Source: Empedobacter tilapiae
Lineage (GTDB): Bacteria > Bacteroidota > Bacteroidia > Flavobacteriales > Weeksellaceae
Direction of reading: 5' to 3'
Length of the DNA: 64,000 nucleotides
NCBI RefSeq assembly: GCF_004785645.1
Contig: NZ_SRPE01000006.1
Span: 239,463 to 303,462, forward strand
Of this stretch, positions 34,793-44,324 are shown one piece after another. A program made the position numbers and the translations under genes. Numbering within the stretch: position 1 is the first letter of the stretch; each line of letters starts with the position of its first letter. The notes beneath the pieces are model-generated. The model worked only from the letters and a program-made list of their open reading frames with translations, was not told the DNA's origin and searched no databases.

Positions 34793-35080
34793 TTATTCTT
34801 TTTCAATTTCTGATAAAAAAGATTGAATGGAATCTATTTTATCTTTAGTTGTTAAGATTTTGAAGAAAATAATATCACGATCATCATTGTCTTTAGAAAT
34901 TTCAATTTTATGATAAGAATCTGATTCGGATAATTCAAACCATATTTCTTTATCGCAATTAGTTTGAAAAAGATTATATTTTATTAAATCTAAATTCTTT
35001 TGAAAACTAAATTCTTGTTTAAGGAGTTTGATAAATTTATTTAGATAAGTAGAATATATCCAAAAATTATTTTCTTCCAT
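34793..35080 (-). CDS. Hypothetical protein (95 aa) downstream of purE
   Basis: 95 residues with a clean ATG (MEENNFWIYSTYLNKFIKLLKQEF), no signal peptide, acidic and aromatic-rich, with a mixed helix/strand pattern ending SFLSEIEKE. I recognise no family. It begins 18 nt after the purE stop on the same strand and probably belongs to that operon, although it lies at the variable edge next to the 42-bp repeat. Confidence 0.6.
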   Translation of the reverse strand: MEENNFWIYSTYLNKFIKLLKQEFSFQKNLDLIKYNLFQTNCDKEIWFELSESDSYHKIEISKDNDDRDIIFFKILTTKDKIDSIQSFLSEIEKE

Positions 35081-35098
35081 AATTTTTAATAGATTAGC

Positions 35099-35602
35099 TT
35101 ACCTATCAAACCCATTCGGATATTCGCTTTTTACAAGTTCTATCTTCGCTTCTACAGCTTTTTGTAAATCTTCTTGATATTTGATTAATCTTTCTTGCAA
35201 AGTTGGATTAGTAGCTCCTAAAATACGCGCAGCCAAAATTCCTGCATTCTTCGCTGCATTTACAGCAACTGTTGCAACTGGAATTCCATTTGGCATTTGC
35301 AAAATAGATAAAATCGAATCCCACCCATCAATCGAATTTGATGATTTAATTGGAACACCAACCACAGGAAGCGGTGTAATAGACGCAACCATTCCTGGTA
35401 AATGTGCAGCGCCACCAGCTCCAGCTATAATGACATTTATTCCACGTTCGTGCGCTGTTTTTGCATAATCAAACATACGTTGTGGCGTACGATGTGCCGA
35501 AACAATTGTCAATTCGAAAGGGATATTTAATTCTGTTAATAGATCAGCAGCTTGTTTCATGATAGGCAAATCGCTATCACTTCCCATTATAATTCCTACC
35601 AT
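35099..35602 (-). CDS. purE: 5-(carboxyamino)imidazole ribonucleotide mutase
   Basis: 167 residues; class I PurE, converts N5-CAIR to CAIR in purine synthesis. [12 protein letters not shown] near the N-terminus forms the substrate-binding loop with the conserved Ser/Asp, and [23 protein letters not shown] and [23 protein letters not shown] are the remaining active-site blocks. It starts 5 nt after the purK stop and needs PurK for N5-CAIR, so the two form an operon. Confidence 0.97.
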   Translation of the reverse strand: MVGIIMGSDSDLPIMKQAADLLTELNIPFELTIVSAHRTPQRMFDYAKTAHERGINVIIAGAGGAAHLPGMVASITPLPVVGVPIKSSNSIDGWDSILSILQMPNGIPVATVAVNAAKNAGILAARILGATNPTLQERLIKYQEDLQKAVEAKIELVKSEYPNGFDR

Positions 35603-35607
35603 AGTTG

Positions 35608-36738
35608 TTACTTTTTTGCGACGACTTTCACCGTTGCATTAACTTGTTTTATGTTTTGTTTTAATTGTTCTAAATCATCGTTCACCAATGTAACGTGCCC
35701 CATTTTTCGACCTGGTTTTGTGATAGTTTTTGCGTACCAATGCAAAAATGTTCCTGGAATCGTCAATAATTCTTCAATATTTTCGATTTCTGCTTGTCCA
35801 GTTTGACCTTCGGTTCCAATCAAATTGACCATTGCAGAAGTTGTAAACAATTTTGTAGAACCAAGTGGTAATTGCATTAAGGTTCTTAACATTTGATCAA
35901 ATTGTGATGAATAAGCAGCTTCTATTGTTGAATGTCCAGAATTGTGAACACGAGAAGCTGTTTCGTTTACCCAAATCGATTGATCTTTGTTCAAGAATAA
36001 TTCTACTGCGAAAACTCCTGGAGATTTCAATGCTTTTACAACATCACGCGCAATTTGTTCAGCTCGATCAGTGATTTCTTTCGGAAGTGTAGAAGGCATC
36101 AATAAATAATCTAACAAATTATATTCTTCGTTGATGACAAATTCTACGGTTGGATAAGTGACAATATTTCCTAAATGATCGGCAACGGTAACAACCGCGA
36201 TTTCGCGATCTAAATCAGCTGGCGTTTCGAAAATTGAAGGAGCTTGAAGCATTTTGTCTAAATCAGCTTCAGATTTTAGGAATTGAACACCTTTTCCATC
36301 ATAACCATCTTTTCGAGATTTTTGAAAAATCGGATAATTGATATCTTGTTTCGATTTTAAATCTTCCCAATTATCTAATCCAAAATAAGGCGCAGTCGGA
36401 ATATTATTATTAACATAAAATTCTTTTTGAATTCCTTTGTCTTGAATAATAGCTAACGCTTCAGGATCTGGAACAACACGCTTTCCAATTGATTTTAGAT
36501 AACGTAACGCTTCAACATTTACATGCTCAATTTCAATTCCGATTGCATCTAAATCCTTTCCAAATGCAACAACCGTTTCATAATCTTTGAAATCGCCTTG
36601 TATAAAATGATGTGCATGTGGCGCGCAAGGTGCATCAGCAGCTGGATCTAAAATACTAATCTCGCAAGGATATTGCAATGCATTTTGCAAAAACATATAC
36701 CCCAATTGTCCTCCTCCTAAAATTCCGATTTTTATCAT
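35608..36738 (-). CDS. purK: N5-carboxyaminoimidazole ribonucleotide synthase
   Basis: 376 residues of the ATP-grasp fold: [12 protein letters not shown] at the N-terminus, [15 protein letters not shown] as the ATP-grasp lysine and loop, and [19 protein letters not shown] as the metal/ATP-binding end. Converts AIR, bicarbonate and ATP to N5-CAIR. Operon with purE (5-nt gap). Identification firm. Confidence 0.97.
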   Translation of the reverse strand: MIKIGILGGGQLGYMFLQNALQYPCEISILDPAADAPCAPHAHHFIQGDFKDYETVVAFGKDLDAIGIEIEHVNVEALRYLKSIGKRVVPDPEALAIIQDKGIQKEFYVNNNIPTAPYFGLDNWEDLKSKQDINYPIFQKSRKDGYDGKGVQFLKSEADLDKMLQAPSIFETPADLDREIAVVTVADHLGNIVTYPTVEFVINEEYNLLDYLLMPSTLPKEITDRAEQIARDVVKALKSPGVFAVELFLNKDQSIWVNETASRVHNSGHSTIEAAYSSQFDQMLRTLMQLPLGSTKLFTTSAMVNLIGTEGQTGQAEIENIEELLTIPGTFLHWYAKTITKPGRKMGHVTLVNDDLEQLKQNIKQVNATVKVVAKK

Positions 36739-36800
36739 ATTGCGAAGTTAATGAATAATATAATTTCTATTTTTACGAGAATTAAAAAAGTATTGACGAG

Positions 36801-37742
36801 ATGTTAACAAAATGGAGTAGAATTTTATTTTTTGTATTTGCTGGAATTTATTTAACGAGCAAAAGTTTTTATCAATATTTTGTATTCGATATGTTGGTGC
36901 AATATTCTATATATGTGCTGATTATTGCTTTTTTCTTGTGTTTGATTTACAATTATTCAATTCGAAAAGAGGAAAAGAAAAATATTTTGTGGTTAATTCC
37001 TTTGCTAGCAATTCCATATATTGTTTATCAAAGCATGGGAAATTTTTACTTTGGAGAAAATGCAAAAGGTGAAAAATCTAATTTTAAAATTACGTCAATC
37101 AATATTTTTTCTCAGAATGAAGAATTTCAACATCTGAAAGATTATTTAACTAAAGATAAAAGTGATGTAATTGTTTTACAAGAATTAACGCCTGCTTGGC
37201 AAAAACATGTAGAGTTTATCCGAAAAGAATATCCATATTATAAAGAAGAAGTTAGAAGTAACAATTTCGGAATTGCAATTTATTCTAAAATACCGTTTAC
37301 AAAAGTGTCTACAAAAAACTATATTGATGAAATGCATCCGTCTATTTTAGCGGAAATTATTGTAGACGCTAAACCATTAAGTATTTTAGCAACGCATCCT
37401 GTTCCACCTTTACCAAATCAGGCTCGTTTTGAAAGACGAAATAAACAATACGAATTGATGAAACAAGAAATAGATGTTTTACCGAATGAAAATATCATTT
37501 TAGTTGGAGATTTGAATTCTACGGTTTATTCTCCGAATTTCAAATTGGTTCAATCAGATAAGTTGAAAGATGCTCGTTCTGGTTTTGGATTGAATAATTC
37601 TTGGAATGCTTTTATTCCAATTTTTCGTACAAATATTGACCAATGTTGGGTTTCGAAGAAAATAAAAGTGACTAATTTTTATCGTGGAGATGATATAAAA
37701 TCAGATCATTTTCCAATTGTTGCAGAACTGAAAATAGAATAA
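36801..37742 (+). CDS. Membrane-anchored endonuclease/exonuclease/phosphatase family protein
   Basis: 313 residues. Three membrane segments in the first 75 residues are followed by an EEP (DNase I-like) domain from about 85: VIVLQELTPAWQKH (catalytic Glu), FGIAIYSK, LATHPVPP, VGDLNST (Asp/Asn) and SDHFPIVAEL (Asp-His). All metal and catalytic residues are present. The domain would face the periplasm. The substrate may be nucleic acid, phosphoinositide-like or other phosphodiester. The gene uses a TATTTTTACGAGA promoter-like stretch at about 36769-36780. Confidence 0.82.
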   Translation: MLTKWSRILFFVFAGIYLTSKSFYQYFVFDMLVQYSIYVLIIAFFLCLIYNYSIRKEEKKNILWLIPLLAIPYIVYQSMGNFYFGENAKGEKSNFKITSINIFSQNEEFQHLKDYLTKDKSDVIVLQELTPAWQKHVEFIRKEYPYYKEEVRSNNFGIAIYSKIPFTKVSTKNYIDEMHPSILAEIIVDAKPLSILATHPVPPLPNQARFERRNKQYELMKQEIDVLPNENIILVGDLNSTVYSPNFKLVQSDKLKDARSGFGLNNSWNAFIPIFRTNIDQCWVSKKIKVTNFYRGDDIKSDHFPIVAELKIE

Positions 37743-37773
37743 TAAAAAATGTAGATTAACTATCTACATTTTT
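37743..37773. terminator. Convergent terminator (EEP gene / TPR regulator)
   Basis: AAAAATGTAGATTAA pairs imperfectly with TATCTACATTTTT; A- and T-runs on both sides. Confidence 0.7.
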
Positions 37774-39550
37774 ATGCAAATAAACTTTGGATAAATGATT
37801 GTAAATCAATATTCTTTTCTAATCCAATTTTTTGTTTTAAACGATATTTTGCCATTCGAACAGTTTTTGTTTCTACTTTCATCACATTTGCGATTTGCAT
37901 ATTATCCATATTTAAGTATAAATATGCAGCATATTTTAGGTCTTGATTAGTTAGTTTATTTTTTGAAACGTCAATTAATTTATTAAAAAAACTCGGATGA
38001 ACGTCTTTTATGATATTTTGAATCTTATTAAAATCATCATCCATTAATCGTTCATCTTTTAAAATTCTTTCCAAATTTATTGTTGCTTTTTCTTTTACCT
38101 TTTCTTTTAAATCATTTAAGAAAGAGTTTTTTTGTTTTAATTGTAAAGAAGCAGCTAAAGCCTGTTTGTTTAACTGTTCTTGTTGTAATTCTAATAATTC
38201 TTGTTCAGCTTTTATACGAGCTTTTTCTTCTTTTTCTAATTGAAGATTCAATTCTGCTTCATGTCGTTCTGCTTGTAATAAATCTGTTTTTTGTTTATTA
38301 GATTTTAATTTGTAATAAAGCATATATGATAAAAAGAAAATACCAGCGATAGCTAACAGAATAATTCCTATATAAAGAAATTTTTGTTTAGAATAAATAT
38401 TATTTTTCTCTTCTAATTGTTTTATCTGTTGATTTTTCTTTTCAGTATTATAAAAAATTTCTAATGACTTTGTATTATTATCAAATTGTTCTTGATTTGA
38501 TTCTATAATTAATTGTTTCGCTTTCCTTTCATATTCTAAAGCTTTCGATAAGTCATTTTTTGTTTCATAAATACGTGCAATATTTCCTAAAATAATGGTT
38601 TTAACTTGAGGAAAAACATCTTTATTATCTTTTGCTAGAGTGTAAGATTTTAAATAATATTTTTCTGCTGAATCAATTTCGCCTTTATTTTCATATGCTG
38701 AACCAATATTATTATAAGTGAAAGCTGTAATCTCATTGAATTTAGGATCGTTTTCTGTTAATTTTAAAATTGTATGATAGTTTTTCATAGTTTCATCAAA
38801 AGTATTTTGATGATTTAAAGTTGTTACTAAACTTCCATAATTTAAATAATAAACAATAGTGGATCTTTTTTTAGCGATTGGATTTTGAATTTTTTCAGCA
38901 TAAACTAACGATTGTTGGTAATTATATTTTGCAGAATCAATATATTCTATTTTATTCGTTTGATTATATTTTTGTTTATAAAAATAACCTAAATTACTGT
39001 AAGTGAAATTTATAAGAATATTGTTTTTCGATTTTATAGCATGTTGATTTGCTAGAATTGCGTCCTTTCTTATGTCTTTTTCTAATGGATTTTTGGACTT
39101 AAAATTAAATCTTAGAAAATATAATTGAGTAAGAACAAAATGCTCGTTTGAATGTTTAGAAAATTCTTTAATACTTTCATTTATATATTTTATAAATAAA
39201 TCGTTTTTGTTTAGTTTTTCGTAATATCTAGCATAGCCAAACTTTACATAAGCATTATCAATGGAAGATTTTGTTTTCCTCGCTATATTTTTTGCTTTTT
39301 CTAGAGCTTCACTTTTCTTGGCTTCATCATTTTTAACATTATAATAATCAGCCATATAAATATAACCAATAATCTGCTTGTTAAGATCATTGTTTTTTAT
39401 GAATTTATTTTCTAATAAATCTTTAGCTTGATCATATTCCTTGCTGTATAAATAAGTATATACAAGTTGTTGATCTTTATCTAAATCACTCTGTGCTTTT
39501 CCTATTTGTATAAATAAGAAAAAAAGTAATAGCCAAATTTTTCTTTTCAT
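37772..39550 (-). CDS. TPR-repeat membrane regulator with C-terminal HTH
   Basis: 592 residues: signal peptide (ends KAQSD), TPR-like helical repeats from about 30 to 380 with YYLNYGSL and NNIGSAYENKGEIDSAEKYYLKSYTLAKDN units, one membrane helix (about 391-413), a coiled coil (about 414-485, rich in Glu, Lys and Gln), then a helix-turn-helix region at about 533-592 (LTNQDLKYAAYLYLNMDNMQIANVMKVETKTVRMAKYRLKQ), LuxR-like. This layout is a common one-component sensor type in Flavobacteriia, with periplasmic TPR sensing and cytoplasmic DNA binding. Signal and targets unknown. Confidence 0.82.
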   Translation of the reverse strand: MKRKIWLLLFFLFIQIGKAQSDLDKDQQLVYTYLYSKEYDQAKDLLENKFIKNNDLNKQIIGYIYMADYYNVKNDEAKKSEALEKAKNIARKTKSSIDNAYVKFGYARYYEKLNKNDLFIKYINESIKEFSKHSNEHFVLTQLYFLRFNFKSKNPLEKDIRKDAILANQHAIKSKNNILINFTYSNLGYFYKQKYNQTNKIEYIDSAKYNYQQSLVYAEKIQNPIAKKRSTIVYYLNYGSLVTTLNHQNTFDETMKNYHTILKLTENDPKFNEITAFTYNNIGSAYENKGEIDSAEKYYLKSYTLAKDNKDVFPQVKTIILGNIARIYETKNDLSKALEYERKAKQLIIESNQEQFDNNTKSLEIFYNTEKKNQQIKQLEEKNNIYSKQKFLYIGIILLAIAGIFFLSYMLYYKLKSNKQKTDLLQAERHEAELNLQLEKEEKARIKAEQELLELQQEQLNKQALAASLQLKQKNSFLNDLKEKVKEKATINLERILKDERLMDDDFNKIQNIIKDVHPSFFNKLIDVSKNKLTNQDLKYAAYLYLNMDNMQIANVMKVETKTVRMAKYRLKQKIGLEKNIDLQSFIQSLFA

Positions 39551-39808
39551 TTTTATTAAATGGTTTGTTTATATAGCTTTCATAATTTTTTGAATGCTTT
39601 TCTTGAAAAAAAAGAGAAAATTATCCCTGAGAAAAGAATAAAAAAGATACAAATAATTCAAGTTCTTTTAATTTGTATGTCATAAAGTAGCAATTTATAA
39701 TTATAGGTAAAGAGTTAAAAGATAGAGTATAAAGATATATAAAAAAATATTGTAGACAGTTGGTAGACGCTTTTTTTTAAACTGTAGACACTATGAGGTG
39801 TTGTTTTT

Positions 39809-39972
39809 TTTGAAACTTTTTTTTTCTAGCCTTTCTTTGCTACATAATTTATGAATTAATAAAAAATTCATACCAAACTAGACCAGTTGATTTTTTTATA
39901 AAAATCAATCAATCTATCTTCTATTACTAAACCCGAAAAACCTTCAGCATACCAACATGAAGGTTTTTTTTA
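39809..39972 (+). ncRNA. Candidate small RNA with own promoter and terminator
   Basis: TTTG (39809-39812) and TTTCTTTG (39832-39839, one mismatch to TAnnTTTG) with a 19-nt spacer predict a start near 39846. About 125 nt follow, with hairpins ATGAATT/AATTCAT (39851-39871), TTGATTTTT/AAAAATCAA (39887-39908) and a terminator AAAACCTTCA/TGAAGGTTTT with T8 (39937-39972). No open frame is present and the terminator serves no gene on this strand. It lies between the TPR/HTH regulator and the TPP riboswitch. Confidence 0.4.
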
Positions 39973-40029
39973 TACTTTATAATTTTAAAGTAAAAAAGAA
40001 AGGTGATTTTTAGATTTCAAAAAAATACT

Positions 40030-40126
40030 TACCTTTGAACTTCAATCGAAAGGGGTGCTTCTAAATTAGAGGCTGAGATTATACCCAAAGAACCTGAGCA
40101 GGTAATGCTGCTAAGGGAAATGGTAC
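40030..40126 (+). promoter_or_regulatory. TPP riboswitch (thi-box) with promoter
   Basis: The -7 element TACCTTTG (40030-40037) predicts a start at about 40044. The aptamer runs from about 40047 to 40126 and carries the thi-box consensus: GGGGTGC, GAGGCTGAGATTATACCC, GAACCTGAGCAGGTAATGCTG and AAGGGAAATGG. It binds thiamine diphosphate, so the downstream TonB-dependent receptor should be repressed when thiamine is plentiful. The following 75 nt form the expression platform, but I cannot resolve whether it acts on transcription or translation. Confidence 0.95.
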
Positions 40127-40203
40127 TTCACCAAATTACATTCGCGCGTAAATTTTAAAAAAGTGTAAGATGGCTCCTTTCATAATATTTATTAAAATAA
40201 ATT

Positions 40204-42342
40204 ATGAAAAGGTCGATTTTTTTATTGTCATTATTTGGTGCATCAATTTTATATGCACAAGAGAACGATTCAATCCAAAAAGAAGAAATTAAACTTCAAG
40301 AAGTTTCTATAGTGGAGAAACTTCCGATTACAGTGGAAAAAGTAACAGATAAAATGTTACAAAAAAAGAATTTAGGACAAGATATTCCAACTTTATTAAA
40401 TTCTGCTACTTCAGTTTCTATTACATCTGATACAGGAACTGGAATTGGTTACTCATCTATCAAAATACGTGGTCTTAACGAGCAATCAATTAATGTTACA
40501 TTAAATGGAATTCCGTTAAATAATCCTGAATCTCAAGGTGTATTTTGGGTAAATATGCCAGATTTAGTTTCATCTACAAAGTCCATGATAATTCAGCGAG
40601 GAGTGGGAACTTCATCAAATGGAATGGCTTCCTTTGGAGCAAGTGTTAATATTGAATCTCAAAATCCATCGTCTGTACCTTTTGTAGAAGGAAACTTTTC
40701 TTTCGGGAGTTTTAAAACTCAAAAATATACAGTTCAAGCTGGTACAGGTAAAATTCTTAATAATAAATTAAGTATAGATGGACGTTTTTCCAAGATAGAT
40801 TCTGACGGTTATGTAGATAGATCTTGGGCAGATTTAATTTCTTATGATGTTACGGCTTTATATGAATTGAATGATAAGACGAAATTTAGATTTCAGAATA
40901 TGTTTGGAAAAGAACAAACGTATCAAGCTTGGAGTGGTGTAGATGGAGAGACTTTGAGAGCAAATAGAAGATATAATTCTGAAGGAGAAATTAAAGATGA
41001 TTCTGGGAAAATAATAGATTTTTATGATAATCACACAGATAATTACAAACAGAATCATTATTTTCTTTCGTGGCTTCAAGATTTTGGAAATAATTGGAAA
41101 TCTAATTTAACGGTTCATTACACAAAAGGTAAAGGTTATTACGAGAGCTATAAAAATAAAAAAGAATTGAAACGTTATAAGATATTTGGTTATGAAAATG
41201 AATTTAGAAATTTAATTAATAGAGAATATCTCGATAATGATTTTTATGGATTTAATTTTGAAGTGGAAAATCAACGTCTAAATGATTTTAAAGTTTTTTT
41301 TGGATTATCTGCAAATGAATATGATGGAGATCATTACGGAAATGTTTTGTTGGTAAAAGATATAGAGTGGAATAATAAGAATTTTAAGTATTATAACAAT
41401 CGTTCAGTAAAAAGACAATTGACAGCGTATGCAAAAGTGTTGTATCAATTGAATAAGTTTGAATTTTTTGGTGATCTACAATATCGTTATGTTGATTATG
41501 ATGCGAAATATTTACCAAATGGAGAAAATGATGATGAAAAGTTTAGACCATTTTCAGACACATTCAATTTTGTGAATCCGAAAGCTGGAATAAATTATAA
41601 AATTAATTCTTCACAAGTTTTGTATGCTTCTTATGGTATTTCACATCGTGAGCCTTTGAGAAATGATTATGTAGATTCTAAATCTAAACCAAAAGAAGAA
41701 TTTCTACAAGATTATGAATTGGGTTATAGAAAAGTAGGACAACTTTCTTTGAGTGCAAATTTGTATTATATGGATTACCAAAATCAGTTGGTTGCAACAG
41801 GAGAGTTAAATGAAGTAGGTGCAAGAAAGCGTGTTAACTCAGGAAATAGCTATAGAAGAGGGATAGAGTTGGATGCGAATTATAAGGTTATCCCGAATCA
41901 CTTGAATATTTTTGGAAATTTAACTCTAAGTCAAAATAGAAATATAAATTACGAAGAGGAGGTTTGGGATGAAAAAGGAATCTCTTCTATAAAAAATTAT
42001 GGGAAAACAAAAATTTCAATGTCTCCTGATGTAATTTCTGCTTTCGGTTTTGAAGCTATACCATTCAAAAATGTATTGATTAATTTAACCAATAAATATA
42101 TTGGAGAACAATATTTATCAAATACAGAACCAGTAGATGGTAAATTAGATAGTTATTTAGTTTCGGACTTATTGATTCGTTACTCCCCAAAAGTAAGAGG
42201 AATTAAAAATCTTGAATTTTCGTTCATGATTAATAATTTATTTGATGTTGAATATGAATCAAATGGTTATTATTACGGAAAAGCATTTTATTTTCCTCAA
42301 GCCGGAATTAATGTTTTGGGTGGTGTTAGCATTCGATTATAG
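40204..42342 (+). CDS. TonB-dependent receptor, probable thiamine transporter
   Basis: 712 residues: signal peptide (about 1-19), a possible TonB box EVSIV (33-37), a plug domain with GYSSIKIRGLNEQSINVTLNGIPLNNPESQGVFWVNMPDL, and a 22-strand barrel ending NVLGGVSIRL. It has no N-terminal carboxypeptidase-like domain, unlike SusC-type receptors. Its TPP riboswitch makes thiamine or its derivatives the probable cargo. No inner-membrane thiamine transporter (PnuT) or pyrophosphokinase lies next to it. Family firm; substrate is inferred from regulation. Confidence 0.9.
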   Translation: MKRSIFLLSLFGASILYAQENDSIQKEEIKLQEVSIVEKLPITVEKVTDKMLQKKNLGQDIPTLLNSATSVSITSDTGTGIGYSSIKIRGLNEQSINVTLNGIPLNNPESQGVFWVNMPDLVSSTKSMIIQRGVGTSSNGMASFGASVNIESQNPSSVPFVEGNFSFGSFKTQKYTVQAGTGKILNNKLSIDGRFSKIDSDGYVDRSWADLISYDVTALYELNDKTKFRFQNMFGKEQTYQAWSGVDGETLRANRRYNSEGEIKDDSGKIIDFYDNHTDNYKQNHYFLSWLQDFGNNWKSNLTVHYTKGKGYYESYKNKKELKRYKIFGYENEFRNLINREYLDNDFYGFNFEVENQRLNDFKVFFGLSANEYDGDHYGNVLLVKDIEWNNKNFKYYNNRSVKRQLTAYAKVLYQLNKFEFFGDLQYRYVDYDAKYLPNGENDDEKFRPFSDTFNFVNPKAGINYKINSSQVLYASYGISHREPLRNDYVDSKSKPKEEFLQDYELGYRKVGQLSLSANLYYMDYQNQLVATGELNEVGARKRVNSGNSYRRGIELDANYKVIPNHLNIFGNLTLSQNRNINYEEEVWDEKGISSIKNYGKTKISMSPDVISAFGFEAIPFKNVLINLTNKYIGEQYLSNTEPVDGKLDSYLVSDLLIRYSPKVRGIKNLEFSFMINNLFDVEYESNGYYYGKAFYFPQAGINVLGGVSIRL

Positions 42343-42418
42343 TTGTTTCTATTACTAATTGTTGTTTTTTTAAAAAAAACTATATTTTAGCTGAATAAAC
42401 AATTTAAATTACAGTAAT

Positions 42419-42862
42419 ATGAAAAAATCATTTAGTTTACTACTTGTAGGAGCTCTATCATTAAATTTTTTTAGTTGTAAAGATGATGATGATTCAGGAA
42501 AATCTTTAGATGAAAAAATCGTAGGAGTATGGAAACTTGAAAAAACTCTTTATCAAGAAATAGGAGAAGCGGATGAAGTAGAATACCCTGATGATTGTGA
42601 AAAGAAGTCTACAACAACTTTCAACAAAGACAAAACTTATAAAAATGATGAGTATTATAACGATAATAATAGTAATCAATGTATGAACGATGTTTATGGT
42701 GGAGTTTATAAGATTGAAAATGGAAACTTACATGTTCTAGATGATGAAACTATATTCAAAATACAAGAAATTACATCTAACAAAATGGTTTTAGTTCTTG
42801 AAGAAGATACAAATTCAGATGGAAAAATTGATTATAAAGTTATTGCGACTTTTATAAAATAA
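42419..42862 (+). CDS. Lipocalin-like lipoprotein
   Basis: 147 residues with a lipoprotein signal peptide (SLNFFSC, C20) followed by an Asp-rich linker and a compact domain: KIVGVWKLEKTLYQEIGEA, DDCEKKSTTTFNKDKTY, GGVYKIENGNLHVLDDE. The G-x-W start, conserved Cys pair and beta-rich pattern fit the lipocalin-like domain (Lipocalin_4/5 type) common in Flavobacteriia. Two more proteins of the same plan lie within 2 kb. Function unknown; probably anchored to the outer membrane. Confidence 0.8.
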   Translation: MKKSFSLLLVGALSLNFFSCKDDDDSGKSLDEKIVGVWKLEKTLYQEIGEADEVEYPDDCEKKSTTTFNKDKTYKNDEYYNDNNSNQCMNDVYGGVYKIENGNLHVLDDETIFKIQEITSNKMVLVLEEDTNSDGKIDYKVIATFIK

Positions 42863-42863
42863 A

Positions 42864-42896
42864 TAAAAAGCTCGAGAATTCCTCGAGCTTTTTTAT
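42864..42896. terminator. Terminator (lipocalin gene / hydrolase)
   Basis: AAAGCTCGAGAATTCCTCGAGCTTT: an AGCTCGAG stem (one mismatch at the top) with T7. Confidence 0.85.
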
Positions 42897-43738
42897 TCTT
42901 CAATATATTCTAATGGAATTTTCCATAATTCATTTTTATACTTTTCTCGAAAAAAATCTAAATGTCCAATCTTAGTTAATCCATATTCCCTAGGAATAAT
43001 ATTTAATCGTTTCTTTTTTGCATTTTTCAATACTATTTTTGCAAATAAATCAACTGACTTTGGAGTTGCCATAAAATCGTCATCTAAACTAATAATTAAA
43101 ATAGGTTTTGTAATTTCATCATACAAATTCTGCGTTTCTTCAGCGTAACCTAAAATAGATTGTTCTTTTGTAATTAATTTTTTCCAATCGCTTGCAATTC
43201 CACGCGGAATAGGTTCACCCATTCCAACTTTTTGGGAAGGAAAAAATCCATAGATTGATGATAAAACAGGTATAGCAATTCTAAAAAAGAAATTTACTTT
43301 TGGTTTATCTTTTTGATGAAAATTCTTGATATAACCAAATTGAGATCCAATAGTAATAATTTTGTCATACGCTCTATAAGCTCGTGTTAGACCAATCATA
43401 ATTCCTCCAATACTATGACCAATTAGATATTTTTCATGGCTAGGATAAAATTCTTCAATGTATTGTGTTAAACTTAAAAAATCCTTATCAGCCCAATCTA
43501 TGAAATGCGCATGGAAATCTTTCATTTTATCAGGTTTTGATTCTCCAATTCCGCGATAGTCATATGTGAAAATTAAATAACCTTTGTTGGCTAAATAAGT
43601 TGCATATTTTGCATAAAAAGTTTGTTTAACGCCAATTGCAGATGAGATAACAATGATTTTATTAGTTGCATTATTTTCTCCAAAAGAGGTTACGGCAATT
43701 GGATATTTGTCGGAAGTTTCTAATATGAATTCTTTCAT
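42893..43738 (-). CDS. Alpha/beta hydrolase
   Basis: 281 residues of the alpha/beta-hydrolase fold: ITFTYDYRGIGESKPDKM (oxyanion region), the nucleophile elbow GHSIGG with Ser in the second Gly-x-Ser-x-Gly, a likely acidic residue in ISLDDDFMATP, and a C-terminal His in KIGHLDFF. Substrate unknown. The last codons overlap the terminator at 42864-42896. It separates the first lipocalin lipoprotein from the other two. Confidence 0.85.
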   Translation of the reverse strand: MKEFILETSDKYPIAVTSFGENNATNKIIVISSAIGVKQTFYAKYATYLANKGYLIFTYDYRGIGESKPDKMKDFHAHFIDWADKDFLSLTQYIEEFYPSHEKYLIGHSIGGIMIGLTRAYRAYDKIITIGSQFGYIKNFHQKDKPKVNFFFRIAIPVLSSIYGFFPSQKVGMGEPIPRGIASDWKKLITKEQSILGYAEETQNLYDEITKPILIISLDDDFMATPKSVDLFAKIVLKNAKKKRLNIIPREYGLTKIGHLDFFREKYKNELWKIPLEYIEE

Positions 43739-43789
43739 TCTTTTTATTTGATAAGATAAAAATATACCTTTACAAGGTAAATCAATCTT

Positions 43790-44236
43790 ATGAAAAAAAT
43801 TATTTTAATTCTATTAATATTATTCTCTTCAAAAATGTTTTCTCAACAATTAAATCCTGATAATGTGATTGGTTTTTGGAAATTACAAGAATCTGGCTTT
43901 TATGAAAATGGCAAAAAAGTGTCTAAAGAATTTGATGATTGTCGGTTAATGAGAAATTATACAATTTGGGATAATGGATATTCTATTTATAATTATGTAG
44001 AAGGAAGTAATGGTAATTGTTTTCCTAGTGAGCCTCGATTAACACTCTGGCGAATTGTTGATAATAGAATTCAATTTTACATTGATGATTATATTTTTGA
44101 AGATAGAATTGTGAAAATTAATCAAGATAAAACGATAACTTTTGAAACATATATTGATAAAAAAATTGTAGATTCAGATAAGGAATTCGAGAAAATAGCA
44201 AACACAATCAGTTATGATATTTTACGTAAACAATAA
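43790..44236 (+). CDS. Secreted lipocalin-like protein
   Basis: 148 residues with a cleavable signal peptide (MKKIILILLILFSSKMFSQQ). The mature protein starts LNPDNVIGFWKLQESGFYENG and has the same sequence plan as the flanking lipocalin-like genes (G-x-W, a Cys at about 46, a second Cys in NGNCFPS, and the RIVDNRIQFYIDD strand), but lacks the lipobox Cys. Function unknown. A TACCTTTAC element lies just before the ATG. Confidence 0.7.
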   Translation: MKKIILILLILFSSKMFSQQLNPDNVIGFWKLQESGFYENGKKVSKEFDDCRLMRNYTIWDNGYSIYNYVEGSNGNCFPSEPRLTLWRIVDNRIQFYIDDYIFEDRIVKINQDKTITFETYIDKKIVDSDKEFEKIANTISYDILRKQ

Positions 44237-44324
44237 ATAAAGAAAATAAGTTTTCAGGTTTATTTTTTATATTCACTTTACATCATTCAAAATCTTTATT
44301 TTTACCAGATAATTATTGAACCGA

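Noticed and set aside
40127..40203. Terminator in the TPP riboswitch platform
   Set aside because: I could not find a convincing hairpin with a T-tract, so the mechanism (transcriptional or translational) is left open.
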